From positions 1 to 8,236 of the forward strand of contig CAMNGY010000045.1 in assembly GCA_946538795.1 (NCBI GenBank): a stretch of DNA of 8,236 nt. The letters are read 5' to 3'. A program made the position numbers and the translations under genes. Under the pieces are notes generated by a model. The model did not search any database and was not told where the DNA came from. It saw nothing but the letters and a program-made list of their open reading frames with translations. Below are positions 7,862 to 8,236 of this stretch, one piece after another; position 1 is the stretch's first letter; each line of letters begins with the position of its first letter. Origin of the DNA: an uncultured Treponema sp. GTDB lineage: Bacteria; Spirochaetota; Spirochaetia; Treponematales; Treponemataceae.

Positions 7862-8236
7862 ATGATGAAGCTTGATGCCATAAAGTCTGAAAAAATCTGG
7901 GGCTACGAGCTGTGGATAGCCTCCACTCATCCAAATGGGTGCCAGAAAGATTTTGAGAAATTTGTCGGTGGGGATTACCCGCTTCTTGTCAAGGTAATCC
8001 AGGCCAATGACACGCTGAGCGTGCAGGTGCACCCGGATGACGCGACGGCCCAACTCTACGAGGGCTGCCGTGGCAAAACCGAATGCTGGTATGTGCTGTC
8101 TGCCGACAAGGATGCGCAGCTGGTGCACGGTATGAACGGAATCTATTCTGCCAGCGAAATCCGCAAGGCCATAGAGACAAATTCCCTGTCCGACTTCCTG
8201 CACTACGTGAAGGTTGAGGCCGGTGATTTCATATAT
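7862..8236 (+). CDS. manA: ManA, class I mannose-6-phosphate isomerase (partial, C-terminus beyond window)
   Basis: ManA interconverts mannose 6-phosphate and fructose 6-phosphate in the cytoplasm, using a zinc ion. The frame is open for 125 codons to the right edge, so well over half of the usual 310-320 residues of the short bacterial form is missing. Class I landmarks are visible: EKIWGYELW (10-18) near the N-terminus, QVHPDD (55-60) with zinc ligands Q55 and H57, and GKTECWYVL (71-79) with zinc ligand E74. The next expected motif, around a PGxxHA segment, is just beyond the end. Two adjacent ATGs (7862 and 7865) are possible starts; both suit the overlapping Shine-Dalgarno. The gene begins 10 nt after the nucleotidyltransferase stop, so the two are almost certainly one operon, linking central hexose phosphate to sugar-nucleotide synthesis. 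Confidence 0.93.
   Translation, partial: MMKLDAIKSEKIWGYELWIASTHPNGCQKDFEKFVGGDYPLLVKVIQANDTLSVQVHPDDATAQLYEGCRGKTECWYVLSADKDAQLVHGMNGIYSASEIRKAIETNSLSDFLHYVKVEAGDFIY

Overview
The window looks like ordinary chromosomal DNA from a GC-rich bacterium, and a Treponema-like spirochaete is the best guess. That guess rests on overall gene character, frequent ATA isoleucine codons in an otherwise GC-rich coding style, and a short four-domain S1 protein; nothing here is a formal taxonomic marker. I see no mobile element, CRISPR array, tRNA, rRNA or phage gene.

Layout: (1) On the minus strand, running off the left edge, is the N-terminal 333 codons of SbcD, the nuclease subunit of SbcCD. (2) A 143-bp divergent control region holds two back-to-back sigma70-type promoters. 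(3) On the plus strand follow a signal-peptide-bearing beta-rich envelope protein of unknown function, a 365-residue four-S1-domain RNA-binding protein, and queH (epoxyqueuosine reductase for queuosine tRNA modification), with gaps of 24 and 9 nt. (4) A 23-bp tandem repeat (3.7 copies) starts on the queH stop codon and leads into the glpK promoter. (5) glpK (glycerol kinase) and a Nudix hydrolase form a two-gene unit. (6) A 152-bp gap with a long hairpin and a strong extended -10 promoter precedes deoD (purine nucleoside phosphorylase). (7) A sugar-nucleotide-type nucleotidyltransferase and manA (mannose-6-phosphate isomerase, cut by the right edge) are translationally coupled.

The genes do not form one pathway. 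They are small housekeeping units: DNA repair (SbcD), RNA binding and tRNA modification (S1 protein, QueH), glycerol entry into metabolism (GlpK), nucleotide hygiene and salvage (Nudix, DeoD), and activated-sugar supply (nucleotidyltransferase, ManA).

The most interesting signal is in transcription and translation starts. At sbcD, the envelope-protein gene and deoD, a good -10 hexamer ends only 6 or 7 nt before a start codon that protein conservation or a signal peptide fixes, so the predicted transcripts are leaderless. glpK has a similar promoter predicting a leader of only about 9 nt. Other points worth checking are the tandem repeat, a roughly 30-residue Gly/Pro-rich insertion in QueH, and a GGQDGG peptide shared by the QueH insertion and an SbcD loop. 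I found no convincing undescribed multi-gene system.
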